From positions 1 through 50,682 of IMG/VR virus record IMGVR_UViG_3300042402_007908: 50,682 bases of DNA, one strand, 5' to 3'. A program made the position numbers and the translations under genes. The DNA comes from a virus. The notes beneath the pieces were generated by a model that was given only the letters and a program-made list of their open reading frames with translations, did no database searches and was not told the origin of the DNA. Shown here piece by piece: positions 1 to 7,206 of the stretch. The number at the start of each line of letters is the position of its first letter. Position 1 is the first letter of the stretch.

Positions 1-408
1 ATGGACCCACTGCCAACCAAGACGCTCGGACAACGAGTGCGTGAGCTGCGCCAGAAGGCCGATATGGCGCTTCGTGATTTGGGCGAAAAGTTGAAAGACC
101 CTGAGACCGGAACCCATGTTTCGGCCGCATTCCTGTCGGACATTGAGAATGGGCGGAGGTTTCCGTCCGATGATCTCATCGACAGGATGGCCGAGGTCTT
201 GGGCGCGGACGCCGAAGAGTTGCGGAAGTGCGACCCCCGCGGGCCGGCACGCGAAATCCAGGATCTGGCGGTCATGAACGCCCGATACGCATTCGCATTC
301 CGGCGGGCGGTGGATTTCGTGCAGGATCACAATCTCTCGCCCGAGGAATTCATCCGCCGCGTCGAATCAGATCCCACCGACAAACCAGATCACCCAAACA
401 GCAAGTAG
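1..408 (+). CDS. XRE-family HTH transcriptional regulator
   Basis: A 135-residue protein with an N-terminal lambda-repressor-like helix-turn-helix, roughly residues 8-75. Visible HTH features are 'LGQRVRELRQ', 'ALRDLGEKL' and 'AAFLSDIENGRRFPSDDLI', the usual XRE pattern of a recognition helix followed by an 'E-x-G-R-x-P' turn. The C-terminal 60 residues are charged and unassigned. It ends two bases before the metallopeptidase gene, so the two are probably co-translated. XRE plus ImmA-type peptidase pairs are known switches in mobile elements, in which the peptidase removes the repressor. The ATG is the first base of the window, so the promoter and any longer start are out of sight. Confidence 0.85.
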   Translation: MDPLPTKTLGQRVRELRQKADMALRDLGEKLKDPETGTHVSAAFLSDIENGRRFPSDDLIDRMAEVLGADAEELRKCDPRGPAREIQDLAVMNARYAFAFRRAVDFVQDHNLSPEEFIRRVESDPTDKPDHPNSK

Positions 409-410
409 CC

Positions 411-1130
411 ATGTCCCAGCGCAATTCAGGCCCATTTTTGGAGTATTTTTTCATCCCGGACAAGCGGATCGCGCGCCTTGCTGAAGAGCGCCTGACGTCA
501 GTCGGCCTGATGCCATCCTCCCCTGGCCCGGTGGCGGTTGAAAAATACTGCGACAGGCGCTGGGGATTTGCGGAAGACTACGTCGAGTTGCCAAAAGGCG
601 TGCTGGGCAAAGCGGAGTTCTCGGAAAATGGTTTGGAAAGCATTCATGTCAACCGGGCGCTGGACGATTCCAGTCCTATCGGAATCATCCGAACGCGCTC
701 GACCATCGCGCATGAAATCGGTCACGGCGAACTGCACGAGGAAAAGTTCATCGCCAAACTCATCCATGACCACGCGCAGGGAGACCTTTTCCTCAAACCG
801 ACCACGAGTTCCGCCAGTGCTAAAAGGGTTGCGACCGTGTGCCGGGAAAATCAGATTTTTGGATACAACAAGGATGAATGGTGGGAGATCCAGGCCAACA
901 AATTCATGGCGGCGCTCCTGATGCCACCGTCGCTGCTCCGTCAGGTATTTGACGAGTGGAACACGGAATTCCCGCGGGAGGAATGGCCGCCGATCTATTC
1001 GCTGGATTGCGTCATCGCCGATACCTTCAAGGTCAGCCAGCAAATGGCCAACATCGCGGCGAAGCGCCTCTGGGAAAGGCAGGCGAAGGAAGGCGGCCGT
1101 GAGAAAATCACGGCGACGGAGGCGAGCTAA
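411..1130 (+). CDS. ImmA/IrrE-family zinc metallopeptidase
   Basis: A 239-residue protein with the zinc-peptidase signature 'HEIGH' at residues 101-105 and a downstream glutamate in 'WWEIQANKFMAALLMP' (about residue 159), which fits the third zinc ligand of the ImmA/IrrE (COG2856) family. The likely role, from the family, is cleavage of the XRE regulator encoded just upstream, giving derepression after a stress signal. I chose the ATG at 411, directly after the regulator stop, over the upstream in-frame start at 228, which lies inside the regulator gene. The last residues are basic and charged. The substrate is inferred, not shown. Confidence 0.85.
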   Translation: MSQRNSGPFLEYFFIPDKRIARLAEERLTSVGLMPSSPGPVAVEKYCDRRWGFAEDYVELPKGVLGKAEFSENGLESIHVNRALDDSSPIGIIRTRSTIAHEIGHGELHEEKFIAKLIHDHAQGDLFLKPTTSSASAKRVATVCRENQIFGYNKDEWWEIQANKFMAALLMPPSLLRQVFDEWNTEFPREEWPPIYSLDCVIADTFKVSQQMANIAAKRLWERQAKEGGREKITATEAS

Positions 1131-1194
1131 ATTTTTTTTGCCCAGCGTGTTCCCAAATCCTGGGAACATCTGTGAATAAGCGAGTAAGACAATT

Positions 1195-1560
1195 ATGAAT
1201 GACAGACAGAACAGCAATATCAGGAAGGAGCGGATTGTCGCCGGCTTGAAGTGGATTGGCAGTGTATGCCGGGAACTCAAGTTCGGATCCATCCGCGGCG
1301 TAATCATCCACGACGGTGCAATGGCCAGGGGTGCGGGATTCCGCACGATACGCACTGGCAAACCAAGACCGAGAGGTTCATCGGCAAATCACGACAAGCT
1401 GGAGGGCGATGATGTTTTGAAAGACGCGTTGCATGACATTCACAGGGAAACCGCCTGTTGCAATGGTGAGTGGGAAATCCACTTCAAGGTGCACAAGGGA
1501 ATCCCGGTAAGCTGGGGCATGGAGGAGTTAGGATCATCTTCCATGTCCGAAAACAGATAG
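1195..1560 (+). CDS. Small hypothetical protein, 121 aa
   Basis: I do not recognise this protein. It is basic at the N-terminus ('RKERIVAGLKWIG') and ends in a stretch that reads like a small alpha/beta domain ('EWEIHFKVHKGIPVSWGMEELG'). It sits alone between the metallopeptidase and the sigma-like gene, about 65 bases after the former, and no strong ribosome-binding site is visible. A long minus-strand frame overlaps its first half but lacks domain features. A short DUF2292-like segment is possible but I cannot confirm it. Confidence 0.5.
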   Translation: MNDRQNSNIRKERIVAGLKWIGSVCRELKFGSIRGVIIHDGAMARGAGFRTIRTGKPRPRGSSANHDKLEGDDVLKDALHDIHRETACCNGEWEIHFKVHKGIPVSWGMEELGSSSMSENR

Positions 1561-1600
1561 ATCCAAAATAACATAACACACAACTAACAGACCGGCCGTG

Positions 1601-1652
1601 AAGCGGAGGTCATCGTCGGTATCGCCCATGCGATGCCACGGTGCCTCCGCTT
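1601..1652 (+). terminator. Hairpin followed by T-rich run, possible terminator
   Basis: A 9-bp perfect stem joins AAGCGGAGG (1601-1609) to CCTCCGCTT (1644-1652), followed by TTCGGCTTTTTAGG. The 34-nt loop is long for an intrinsic terminator and itself contains short complementary segments. It lies 40 bases after the stop of the small gene before it. It may end the regulator transcript or act as a leader for the sigma-like gene. Confidence 0.45.
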
Positions 1653-1683
1653 TTCGGCTTTTTAGGCTCATGCGTGGTGCTGC

Positions 1684-1737
1684 GGCCGTCCCGGGATCCA
1701 ACCCGACGACGGCCCTCCTTTCCCGGCCGGGGAAAGG
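1684..1737 (+). promoter_or_regulatory. Two hairpins in the leader of the sigma-like gene
   Basis: First hairpin: GGCCGTC (1684-1690) with GACGGCC (1708-1714). Second hairpin: CCTTTCCC (1717-1724) with GGGAAAGG (1730-1737), loop of 5 nt. The right arm of the second hairpin is the purine-rich Shine-Dalgarno-like segment just ahead of the ATG at 1744, so folding would hide the ribosome-binding site. This suggests translational control of the sigma-like protein; the mechanism is inferred. Confidence 0.5.
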
Positions 1738-1743
1738 AACCCC

Positions 1744-2328
1744 ATGGGAAAACATAACAATTATCCGGGCATTGATCCCCGGATCACACGCATCATAGCA
1801 GGAGAAGCAGAAAAAGTGGCATGGAGACTCGGATTCACTGAATCCTTCATCCAGGACGTAGAGCAGGACCTGCACATCACCGTGTCCTCGGCATTGGCGG
1901 ATTTGCAGGAAGCCATCTTTGAAAAGTCGGTTCAGCAAATTGTCAAAAACAGGGCAATCGACATCATTCGATGGCATCAGCGAAAATGTCGGACCAGTCA
2001 ACGAGAGGCGTTCTCGATGAACGAGCCATGTCCGGAATGTGATGACTCTGAAGACGAGATGGCGCAGGCGGTGGACCTGGAGTCGCAACGAAGGGCTGGT
2101 TGTGGACTGTCTCCTTCATGGCATGAGCGCCGGGAGGAAAGCGCGGACATATCCAATGCCCTCGCCAAACTTCCGGAGGATCTGAGGCGGCTTGCCGACG
2201 CTCTTGATGCGTCCCAGGGAAATCTGATCGATGCCGCCCGCTTGTTCGGGCTTACCCACAAGAAGGCGAGGATCATGCGTGAGCGGCTGCAGAGGACACT
2301 CAAATGGCTCCTGGATGAGGATTACTGA
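1744..2328 (+). CDS. Sigma-70-like RNA polymerase factor
   Basis: A 194-residue protein with the layout of an ECF-like sigma factor. The first third resembles region 2 ('DVEQDLHITVSSAL', 'VKNRAIDIIRWHQRK', the helix that contacts the -10 element in the family). An acidic linker (about residues 97-110) follows. The C-terminal region 4-like HTH reads 'LAKLPEDLRRLADAL...GNLIDAARLFGLTHKKARIMRERLQRTL'. It would direct host RNA polymerase to phage promoters. It stands alone, preceded by hairpins that could control its translation. It could also be a sigma-like DNA-binding regulator that does not replace sigma. Confidence 0.7.
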   Translation: MGKHNNYPGIDPRITRIIAGEAEKVAWRLGFTESFIQDVEQDLHITVSSALADLQEAIFEKSVQQIVKNRAIDIIRWHQRKCRTSQREAFSMNEPCPECDDSEDEMAQAVDLESQRRAGCGLSPSWHERREESADISNALAKLPEDLRRLADALDASQGNLIDAARLFGLTHKKARIMRERLQRTLKWLLDEDY

Positions 2329-2356
2329 TCCATAGGCCATGGCATAACGGGCTGAA

Positions 2357-2408
2357 CGTGGCGTGGAAAAGTTTTCTGAAAATCAGGGGCAAACTTTTCC
2401 ATGCCACG
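2357..2408 (+). repeat. 18-bp near-perfect inverted repeat
   Basis: Left arm 2357-2374 and right arm 2391-2408 are complementary over 18 bp with a single mismatch (key core TGGAAAAGTTT / AAACTTTTCCA), separated by 16 nt. It is too stable to be chance. It has no T-run after it, so it is not a simple terminator. The right arm contains the ATG of a possible small gene at 2401. Confidence 0.7.
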
Positions 2409-2532
2409 ACGCAGAGGGAATTATGACCCTCAAGAGATCTACCGGCCCGAGACCAACAGGACGCCTCCGCAGGAATTCTGCGACAAGTGTGATTCCCACC
2501 GCAGATGCGGACCGCTCCCGCCAACTGGCTGA
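2401..2532 (+). CDS. Possible 43-aa cysteine-containing small protein
   Basis: A short reading frame starting at the ATG inside the right arm of the 18-bp inverted repeat. The product is basic and polar, with 'CDKCDSHRRC', which could form a small metal site. It fills the first part of a 370-base stretch between the sigma-like and SSB-like genes that is otherwise without a convincing gene. An alternative 62-aa frame (2423-2611) overlaps it in another phase and looks less protein-like. The evidence is composition and motif only. Confidence 0.35.
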   Translation: MPRRRGNYDPQEIYRPETNRTPPQEFCDKCDSHRRCGPLPPTG

Positions 2533-2607
2533 CATCGCGGCATCCGGCGACGACGACAATGCCGAATGCGCCGTCGCGGATCACTTCCGCGAATTCCCTC
2601 CCTCCCC

Positions 2608-2632
2608 CTGACCGATTTCCTCCGTCGGTCAG
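2608..2632 (+). promoter_or_regulatory. 8-bp perfect hairpin upstream of the SSB-like gene
   Basis: CTGACCGA (2608-2615) pairs with TCGGTCAG (2625-2632) around a 9-nt loop. It lies 68 bases before the ATG at 2700. It may be an operator or an RNA structure in the leader. No T-run follows. Confidence 0.4.
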
Positions 2633-2699
2633 GCCGTGCCGGCGGTGGAGCACACGAAGCGGCCAATTCGAAAACCAGAACCAAACCAACAACATCATC

Positions 2700-3413
2700 A
2701 TGAAACTATCCGCCACCGGATCCGCAACCCCATTCGAAGCGCATCCCGAGTATGATGGCCAAGCCGTCTGCGTCGATTGCACGCCGTTGAAGAAGACCAA
2801 CTCCACCTACGGCGAACGCGAGACGTTCCGAATCGTGTTCGAGACCCGGGAACTCCGTCAGGACGGCAAACCCTACCTGCTATTCAGCCGCGGGTTCACA
2901 CCATCGCTCCACGAGAAAGCCGCGCTGCGCGCATTCCTGAAACAGTGGTTTGGTCGCGATTTGACCACCGCCGAGCAGAACGAGTTCGACACCGAATCGC
3001 TCGTGGGTCGTCCGGCCCGCGTCAGCGTGGTCCACAATGATTACAACGGCACGACCTACGCCAACATCGGATTGATCCGTGCGGACAAATCCGGCGAGCC
3101 GTTGAATCCGTCCGGCAAATATGTTCGCCAGAAAGATCGCCAGAACAACGACGAGAAATTCCGGCCCGCATCCAACAGCGGCGAGGCTTCGTCCGACTGG
3201 CGCAGGGTGAAATTACACGTTGGCCGGCACACCGGCATCGACCTTGGAGAACTCGACCGCGAGTCGGTGGAGGCATTGCTGACCAAGTGGCTGCCCACTG
3301 CGCTCGAAATGGAGAAGCCGCTCAAGGCCGACCGCGAACTCATCGCCGCGCTCCAGCAGGCGAAGCAGGCTCTCGCCTCAGACGAGGACGAAGAGGACGA
3401 AATTCCGTTCTAA
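2700..3413 (+). CDS. SSB-like single-stranded DNA-binding protein
   Basis: A 237-residue protein. The middle part ('VGRPARVSVVHNDYNGTTYANI', about residues 100-122) reads like beta-strand OB-fold material. The extreme C-terminus 'DEDEEDEIPF' is the acidic tip used by bacterial SSB proteins and phage gp2.5-like proteins to recruit replication and repair partners. The gene sits directly ahead of a PD-(D/E)XK exonuclease, a common recombination pairing in phages. I chose the ATG at 2700 because the upstream in-frame extension (from 2505) crosses a hairpin and has poor protein character. The DNA-binding role is inferred from the tail and context. Confidence 0.65.
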   Translation: MKLSATGSATPFEAHPEYDGQAVCVDCTPLKKTNSTYGERETFRIVFETRELRQDGKPYLLFSRGFTPSLHEKAALRAFLKQWFGRDLTTAEQNEFDTESLVGRPARVSVVHNDYNGTTYANIGLIRADKSGEPLNPSGKYVRQKDRQNNDEKFRPASNSGEASSDWRRVKLHVGRHTGIDLGELDRESVEALLTKWLPTALEMEKPLKADRELIAALQQAKQALASDEDEEDEIPF

Positions 3414-3431
3414 CACCGAACGCCCACGACC

Positions 3432-4298
3432 ATGCTCATCGTTCCACGAGAGTCCGCGTCGCACTGGTATTTCCCGGACGGCACGCCCCTTCACGAGGTG
3501 CCGCGTGCCGACGGGAAGGGCACCCGCCCAACCAGCCTGCGCGACGCCCGCAAGCTCAACTTGTTTCCCTCCGTCACCAACGTGCTCGGCATCCTTGCCA
3601 AGCCGGCGCTGGATGCATGGAAACAGCAACAAGCGATCCTGGCGGCACTCACCCTGCCACGCAACGAAGGTGAATCGCTCGATGACTTTGCCTCCCGGGT
3701 GGTGACTGACATGCAAAGTGAGGTGGGCCGCGCCGCCGATCTTGGCAGTGCGGTCCATGCCGCCATCGAAGGATACGCGCAAGGCCGATGGTTGCCCGAG
3801 GACAAGGAGATCGCCCGTCTCTTTGAACCGGCCCGCCAGTGGTTTGATGCGGAGGTCACACAAGTTCACTCGGTGGAAATCGCCGCCGCCCATCTTGAAT
3901 GGGGCTACGCCGGACGGGTGGACCTTGTGGCGACGCTCAAGTCCACCGGGCGGCCGTCAGTCGTCGATTTCAAGACGCAGAAAACCCGCCGCGACAAGGA
4001 CGGCAGCTTCAAGCCGATCATCCACGACACCTGGCCGTTGCAGCTTGAAGCCTACCGGGCAGCGCTCGCCTCCCGTGACAAGGGGCTGACTGATGCCGCC
4101 ATCGCATCGGTCGTCATCGGCTCCACCGAACCGGTGCCCGTGGTGGTGAAAGTGTGGGACGACGCTGACAAGCCAGCCTTCTTCAAAGCCTTCCTCGCCG
4201 CCCGCGACCTGTGGGTCTGGCAGAAGAACTACTGCCCCGTGAGGGACGCTCCGGATTCCGGGGATGAAACGCCGCCAACCTCATTGGTTCCAGCCTAA
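3432..4298 (+). CDS. PD-(D/E)XK exonuclease (RecB/lambda-exo-like)
   Basis: A 288-residue nuclease. The catalytic core is visible as 'GSAVHAAIEGY' (G105, H109, E113), then 'GYAGRVDLVATL' (D164) and 'SVVDFKTQK' (D179, K181), the order seen in RecB-family and phage recombination exonucleases. A glutamine-containing helix follows ('WPLQLEAYRAAL'), also typical. It probably resects double-stranded DNA ends for recombination together with the SSB-like protein 18 bases upstream. The last 20 residues are a disordered Pro/Ser tail. Assignment to the fold is firm; direction of resection is unknown. Confidence 0.85.
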   Translation: MLIVPRESASHWYFPDGTPLHEVPRADGKGTRPTSLRDARKLNLFPSVTNVLGILAKPALDAWKQQQAILAALTLPRNEGESLDDFASRVVTDMQSEVGRAADLGSAVHAAIEGYAQGRWLPEDKEIARLFEPARQWFDAEVTQVHSVEIAAAHLEWGYAGRVDLVATLKSTGRPSVVDFKTQKTRRDKDGSFKPIIHDTWPLQLEAYRAALASRDKGLTDAAIASVVIGSTEPVPVVVKVWDDADKPAFFKAFLAARDLWVWQKNYCPVRDAPDSGDETPPTSLVPA

Positions 4299-4325
4299 CA
4301 GAACACCAATCCAAGATCAAAAACC

Positions 4326-4493
4326 ATGACCCATCCAATTTACCCGCAGTCCGCATACCGCCGCTTCCCGATCCAAGGAGTTCACGTAAGCCAGAACCGC
4401 CGCCGTCGTCGCTGGCCGATGATCGTGCTGTCATTTCTCATCGGCCTGCTCGCGGGCTGGTTGATTCGCGGCGGAGGCGCGTGGCTACCGTGA
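4326..4493 (+). CDS. Small single-pass membrane protein, 55 aa
   Basis: A basic N-terminal half with an RRRRR cluster (about residues 25-29) is followed by one clear hydrophobic helix, 'MIVLSFLIGLLAGWLI', and a short Gly-rich end. The predicted topology is N-in. It overlaps the start of the helicase gene by 13 bases, so the two are translationally coupled. No family is recognised. Holin-like or membrane-tethering roles are possible, but nothing in the sequence decides. Confidence 0.55.
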   Translation: MTHPIYPQSAYRRFPIQGVHVSQNRRRRRWPMIVLSFLIGLLAGWLIRGGGAWLP

Positions 4494-6739
4494 GCGCAAG
4501 CCTGGTTGCACGCAGTCCCGCCGACCGGTTCCTCGACCTTGCCGACGCCGGGGAGAACACGTTTCTCACTGGCCCGGCAGGGTCCGGGAAAAGTCATAAC
4601 GTGCGGGATTACCTGAAACGTCACCCGGACACGCAGATCGTGGCATCGACCGGTGTGGCGGCCCTCAATGTCGGCGGCATGACCGTCCACCGATGGAGTG
4701 GAATGTTGCTCGGTCCACAGCCACATCAAGATTTCGAGTGGTTCTTCGCGCATCTGGCGCGGGATGCGAAACCCGGAGTGCGCATCGCCTTCAACCGGGT
4801 GCGTCGATGCAAACGGCTCGTGATTGATGAAATCTCGATGCTCTCGGGGCGTGCGTTCGACTATCTCGAATTCCACTGCCGAAAAATCCGCGATGACAAT
4901 CGTCCGTTCGGCGGCATCCAGATCATCGGGACAGGGGACTTCTGCCTCAAAAAGGGGACGGAAGTTGTGATGGCCGACGGTTCATTGCGGCCAGTCGAAC
5001 TGGTTGGCGTGGGCGACGAGGTGATGGGGCCAGACTCATTGCCAAGGCGCATCATCCGCCTCTTCGCCGGCAAGGCCAAACTCTATCATGTGAGCCAGGC
5101 GAACGGTGACGACTACATCGTCACCGGCAACCACCTTCTCGCCCTGCGCCGTCGTGGAAATTGCGCCGAACGCTACCCACAATTCGGCGATTTCATGACT
5201 GTTCCGGCTAGTGAGATGGTGGCCCGAAGCGGGAAGTTTCTGGAATGCTTTGGAGGCTATAAGGTGGGGCTGGTACATCTTCCAGAAAGGCACCTTAATA
5301 TCGAGCCATACTTTCTTGGCGTTTGGCTTGGAGATGGGGAGTCAAGCGCGTTGCGCATCAGCTCTCCAGAGCCGGAAATCATCGAATATTGCCACAGATT
5401 GGCCGAGCGGAATGGACTTAAATTCGGCCTGCGGCGCGAGCGGGGAGACACCCCGGCCATTAGGATTTCCATCAGCGGAACACGCGGCATATCAAACCAG
5501 CTTCGTGACCATTTCATCAACTATGGATTGTTTGGAAACAAACACATTCCTGAAGATTTCCTTCTTAACTCGGAGCAAAACCGGTTGGAATTGCTGGCAG
5601 GATTGATAGATACGGACGGATGCTGGTCAGGAAACCGGTTCATCTATTGCACCGTTCTCGATCATTTTGCAAGGCAGGTCAAACAGTTGTCCAACCATCT
5701 CGGATTCAGGACAACCCTTCGCCGCAACAGTGAAAATCTTGCATGGGAAATTACCATCGGTGGAGACACTTGGCGGATTCCAACCAAAGTCACGCGGAAG
5801 CAGTCCCGACCGCGCAATCTCGGCCGCTCACGTCTGAACTCCACCCTGCGGGTCACTGAGGCCGAGTTTGGTGAGTTCGCTGGATTTGAGACCGATGGGG
5901 ATCACTTGTTCCTACTCGCCGACGGAACGGTCACTCATAACTGCCAACTCCCACCAGTCAGAACAAACCCGAGCCACCCATACGACTGGGCATTCGATTC
6001 ACCAGCATGGTCGGCAGCGGGATTTCAGACCGTCGAACTGCGGCGGATCATGCGGCAGGACGAACCGGAATTCGTGGCGGCCTTGGCGAAATTCCGCCGT
6101 GGCGAGATCGACGGCGACACCGAACGGCTGCTGCGGCCGCGCATCACCACCTTCCCTGCCAGGGACATCACCCGGCTCTTCACCCACAACTCGATGGTGG
6201 ACCGGTGGAACGACTTCTGCCTTGGCGAGCTTCCAGGTCCCGAATCCGTCCGGGAAGCCGAAACCTGGGGGCCACAGCACCAGATCGACTTCCTCGAAAA
6301 GAACCTGCTCACACCGAAAGTCCTGCGGCTCAAGCCCGGTGCCAAGGTGATGTTCACCGTGAACCGACCCGACGACGGGTTTGTGAACGGCCAGACCGGC
6401 GAAGTGGTTTCCATCGGCATGACTACCGTGGTCGTCTCCACCGAAGGCCGCGAAATCGAGGTGGCTCCCTACCGCTGGCGCTATGACTCCAACGATACAG
6501 GCACCGCTTGGTTCGAGCAACTGCCACTGCGCCTGGCCTACGCCATGACCATTCACAAGGCACAGGGTCTAACACTCAACTCCGCCTTCGTTGACATCCG
6601 CGCCGCCCGCGAACCCGGACAGGCATACGTAGCCCTCTCACGCGTCCGCACGCTCGCCGGACTCCATCTCAAGGACTGGCCCAAGGGCGTCTTCGTCTCG
6701 CAACGGGCCATCGACTTTCACGCATCCGCACACCGATGA
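4481..6739 (+). CDS. Pif1-like SF1B DNA helicase precursor containing an intein
   Basis: A 752-residue precursor with a GTG start (a second GTG lies at 4490). Helicase motifs are Walker A 'TGPAGSGKS' (30-38), 'ASTGVAALNVGGMTVHRWSG' (Pif1-type motif Ia), Walker B 'VIDEISML' (114-121), motif III 'GTGDF...CQLPPV', and near the end 'YAMTIHKAQGLTL' and 'AYVALSRVRTLAGL'. Motif III is interrupted by a 333-residue intein (residues 155-487). Removing it restores GDFCQLPPV and leaves a 419-residue helicase, a normal size for phage Pif1/Dda-type enzymes. The gene lies in the replication block and overlaps both neighbours. The mature enzyme would unwind DNA 5' to 3' by family analogy. Confidence 0.92.
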   Translation: MATVSASLVARSPADRFLDLADAGENTFLTGPAGSGKSHNVRDYLKRHPDTQIVASTGVAALNVGGMTVHRWSGMLLGPQPHQDFEWFFAHLARDAKPGVRIAFNRVRRCKRLVIDEISMLSGRAFDYLEFHCRKIRDDNRPFGGIQIIGTGDFCLKKGTEVVMADGSLRPVELVGVGDEVMGPDSLPRRIIRLFAGKAKLYHVSQANGDDYIVTGNHLLALRRRGNCAERYPQFGDFMTVPASEMVARSGKFLECFGGYKVGLVHLPERHLNIEPYFLGVWLGDGESSALRISSPEPEIIEYCHRLAERNGLKFGLRRERGDTPAIRISISGTRGISNQLRDHFINYGLFGNKHIPEDFLLNSEQNRLELLAGLIDTDGCWSGNRFIYCTVLDHFARQVKQLSNHLGFRTTLRRNSENLAWEITIGGDTWRIPTKVTRKQSRPRNLGRSRLNSTLRVTEAEFGEFAGFETDGDHLFLLADGTVTHNCQLPPVRTNPSHPYDWAFDSPAWSAAGFQTVELRRIMRQDEPEFVAALAKFRRGEIDGDTERLLRPRITTFPARDITRLFTHNSMVDRWNDFCLGELPGPESVREAETWGPQHQIDFLEKNLLTPKVLRLKPGAKVMFTVNRPDDGFVNGQTGEVVSIGMTTVVVSTEGREIEVAPYRWRYDSNDTGTAWFEQLPLRLAYAMTIHKAQGLTLNSAFVDIRAAREPGQAYVALSRVRTLAGLHLKDWPKGVFVSQRAIDFHASAHR
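4943..5941 (+). mobile_element. Intein with LAGLIDADG homing endonuclease inside helicase motif III
   Basis: The insert encodes 333 residues. It begins with Cys155 (block A 'CLKKGTEVVMADGSLRPVEL') and has block B 'TGNH' (T215-H218). It ends 'DGTVTHN' with penultimate His486 and Asn487, followed by extein +1 Cys488. These are the residues needed for protein splicing. Two LAGLIDADG helices are present, 'FLGVWLGDG' (Asp285) and 'LAGLIDTDG' (Asp379), with the acidic residues kept, so the homing endonuclease looks active. AT content is higher than in the flanking extein, in line with separate origin. Confidence 0.95.
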
Positions 6740-7206
6740 ATCATCTATCTCATCCAGACCACCCACAGCCAACGCTCCGCAAAGCGAGCAAACAGGCGCT
6801 CGTCCGGATCATCCGTGAAGGATTGAACGCCGCCGGCATTCGAACCCGCACCCGGAGTTCCACGATCCACTTCGGTTCCAATCCAGTGATGGGAGTGAAG
6901 CTGAATAGCTTCCAACCTGAACTTGGATTGTGGCGCGTCACATGCGGTACGTTGTTGCCGGGAAGTAACTCCGCGCTGGTTAATCCGTGCGAATTCACCC
7001 TTCACCACGATGAATTTGGACCAGAGACAGGTGCCAACGTGGCGCGGCTTCTCACCGAACATGGATGGGTCTGGCCGATCTTCGCGCATGATCCATCCTA
7101 TCCGACCTACGCATGGTCGGTCATTGCGACTCGCACCCTGAAGGCTGAGCAAGATCGGCGCGGCAAGATTCTCGTCGAGGCGATTCTCGGGAGGTGTGCC
7201 CGATGA
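6736..7206 (+). CDS. Hypothetical protein, 156 aa
   Basis: No recognised family. The start codon overlaps the helicase stop, and its 3' end overlaps the start of the polymerase fusion, so it is part of the replication operon. The middle holds aromatic and Gly/Pro-rich segments ('GLWRVTCGTLLPGSNSAL', 'HGWVWPIFAHDPSYPTYAW'). No catalytic motif or membrane segment is seen. A replication accessory role is inferred from position only. Confidence 0.6.
   Translation: MNHLSHPDHPQPTLRKASKQALVRIIREGLNAAGIRTRTRSSTIHFGSNPVMGVKLNSFQPELGLWRVTCGTLLPGSNSALVNPCEFTLHHDEFGPETGANVARLLTEHGWVWPIFAHDPSYPTYAWSVIATRTLKAEQDRRGKILVEAILGRCAR

Noticed and set aside
498-1361. 287-codon minus-strand frame across the metallopeptidase
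   Set aside because: Its coding competitor has the HEIGH motif and correct spacing to the regulator. This frame is a shadow.
2423-2611. 62-codon frame starting after GAGGGAATT
   Set aside because: A good start context, but the product is low in structure and it overlaps the Cys-containing frame. Evidence is too weak to list.
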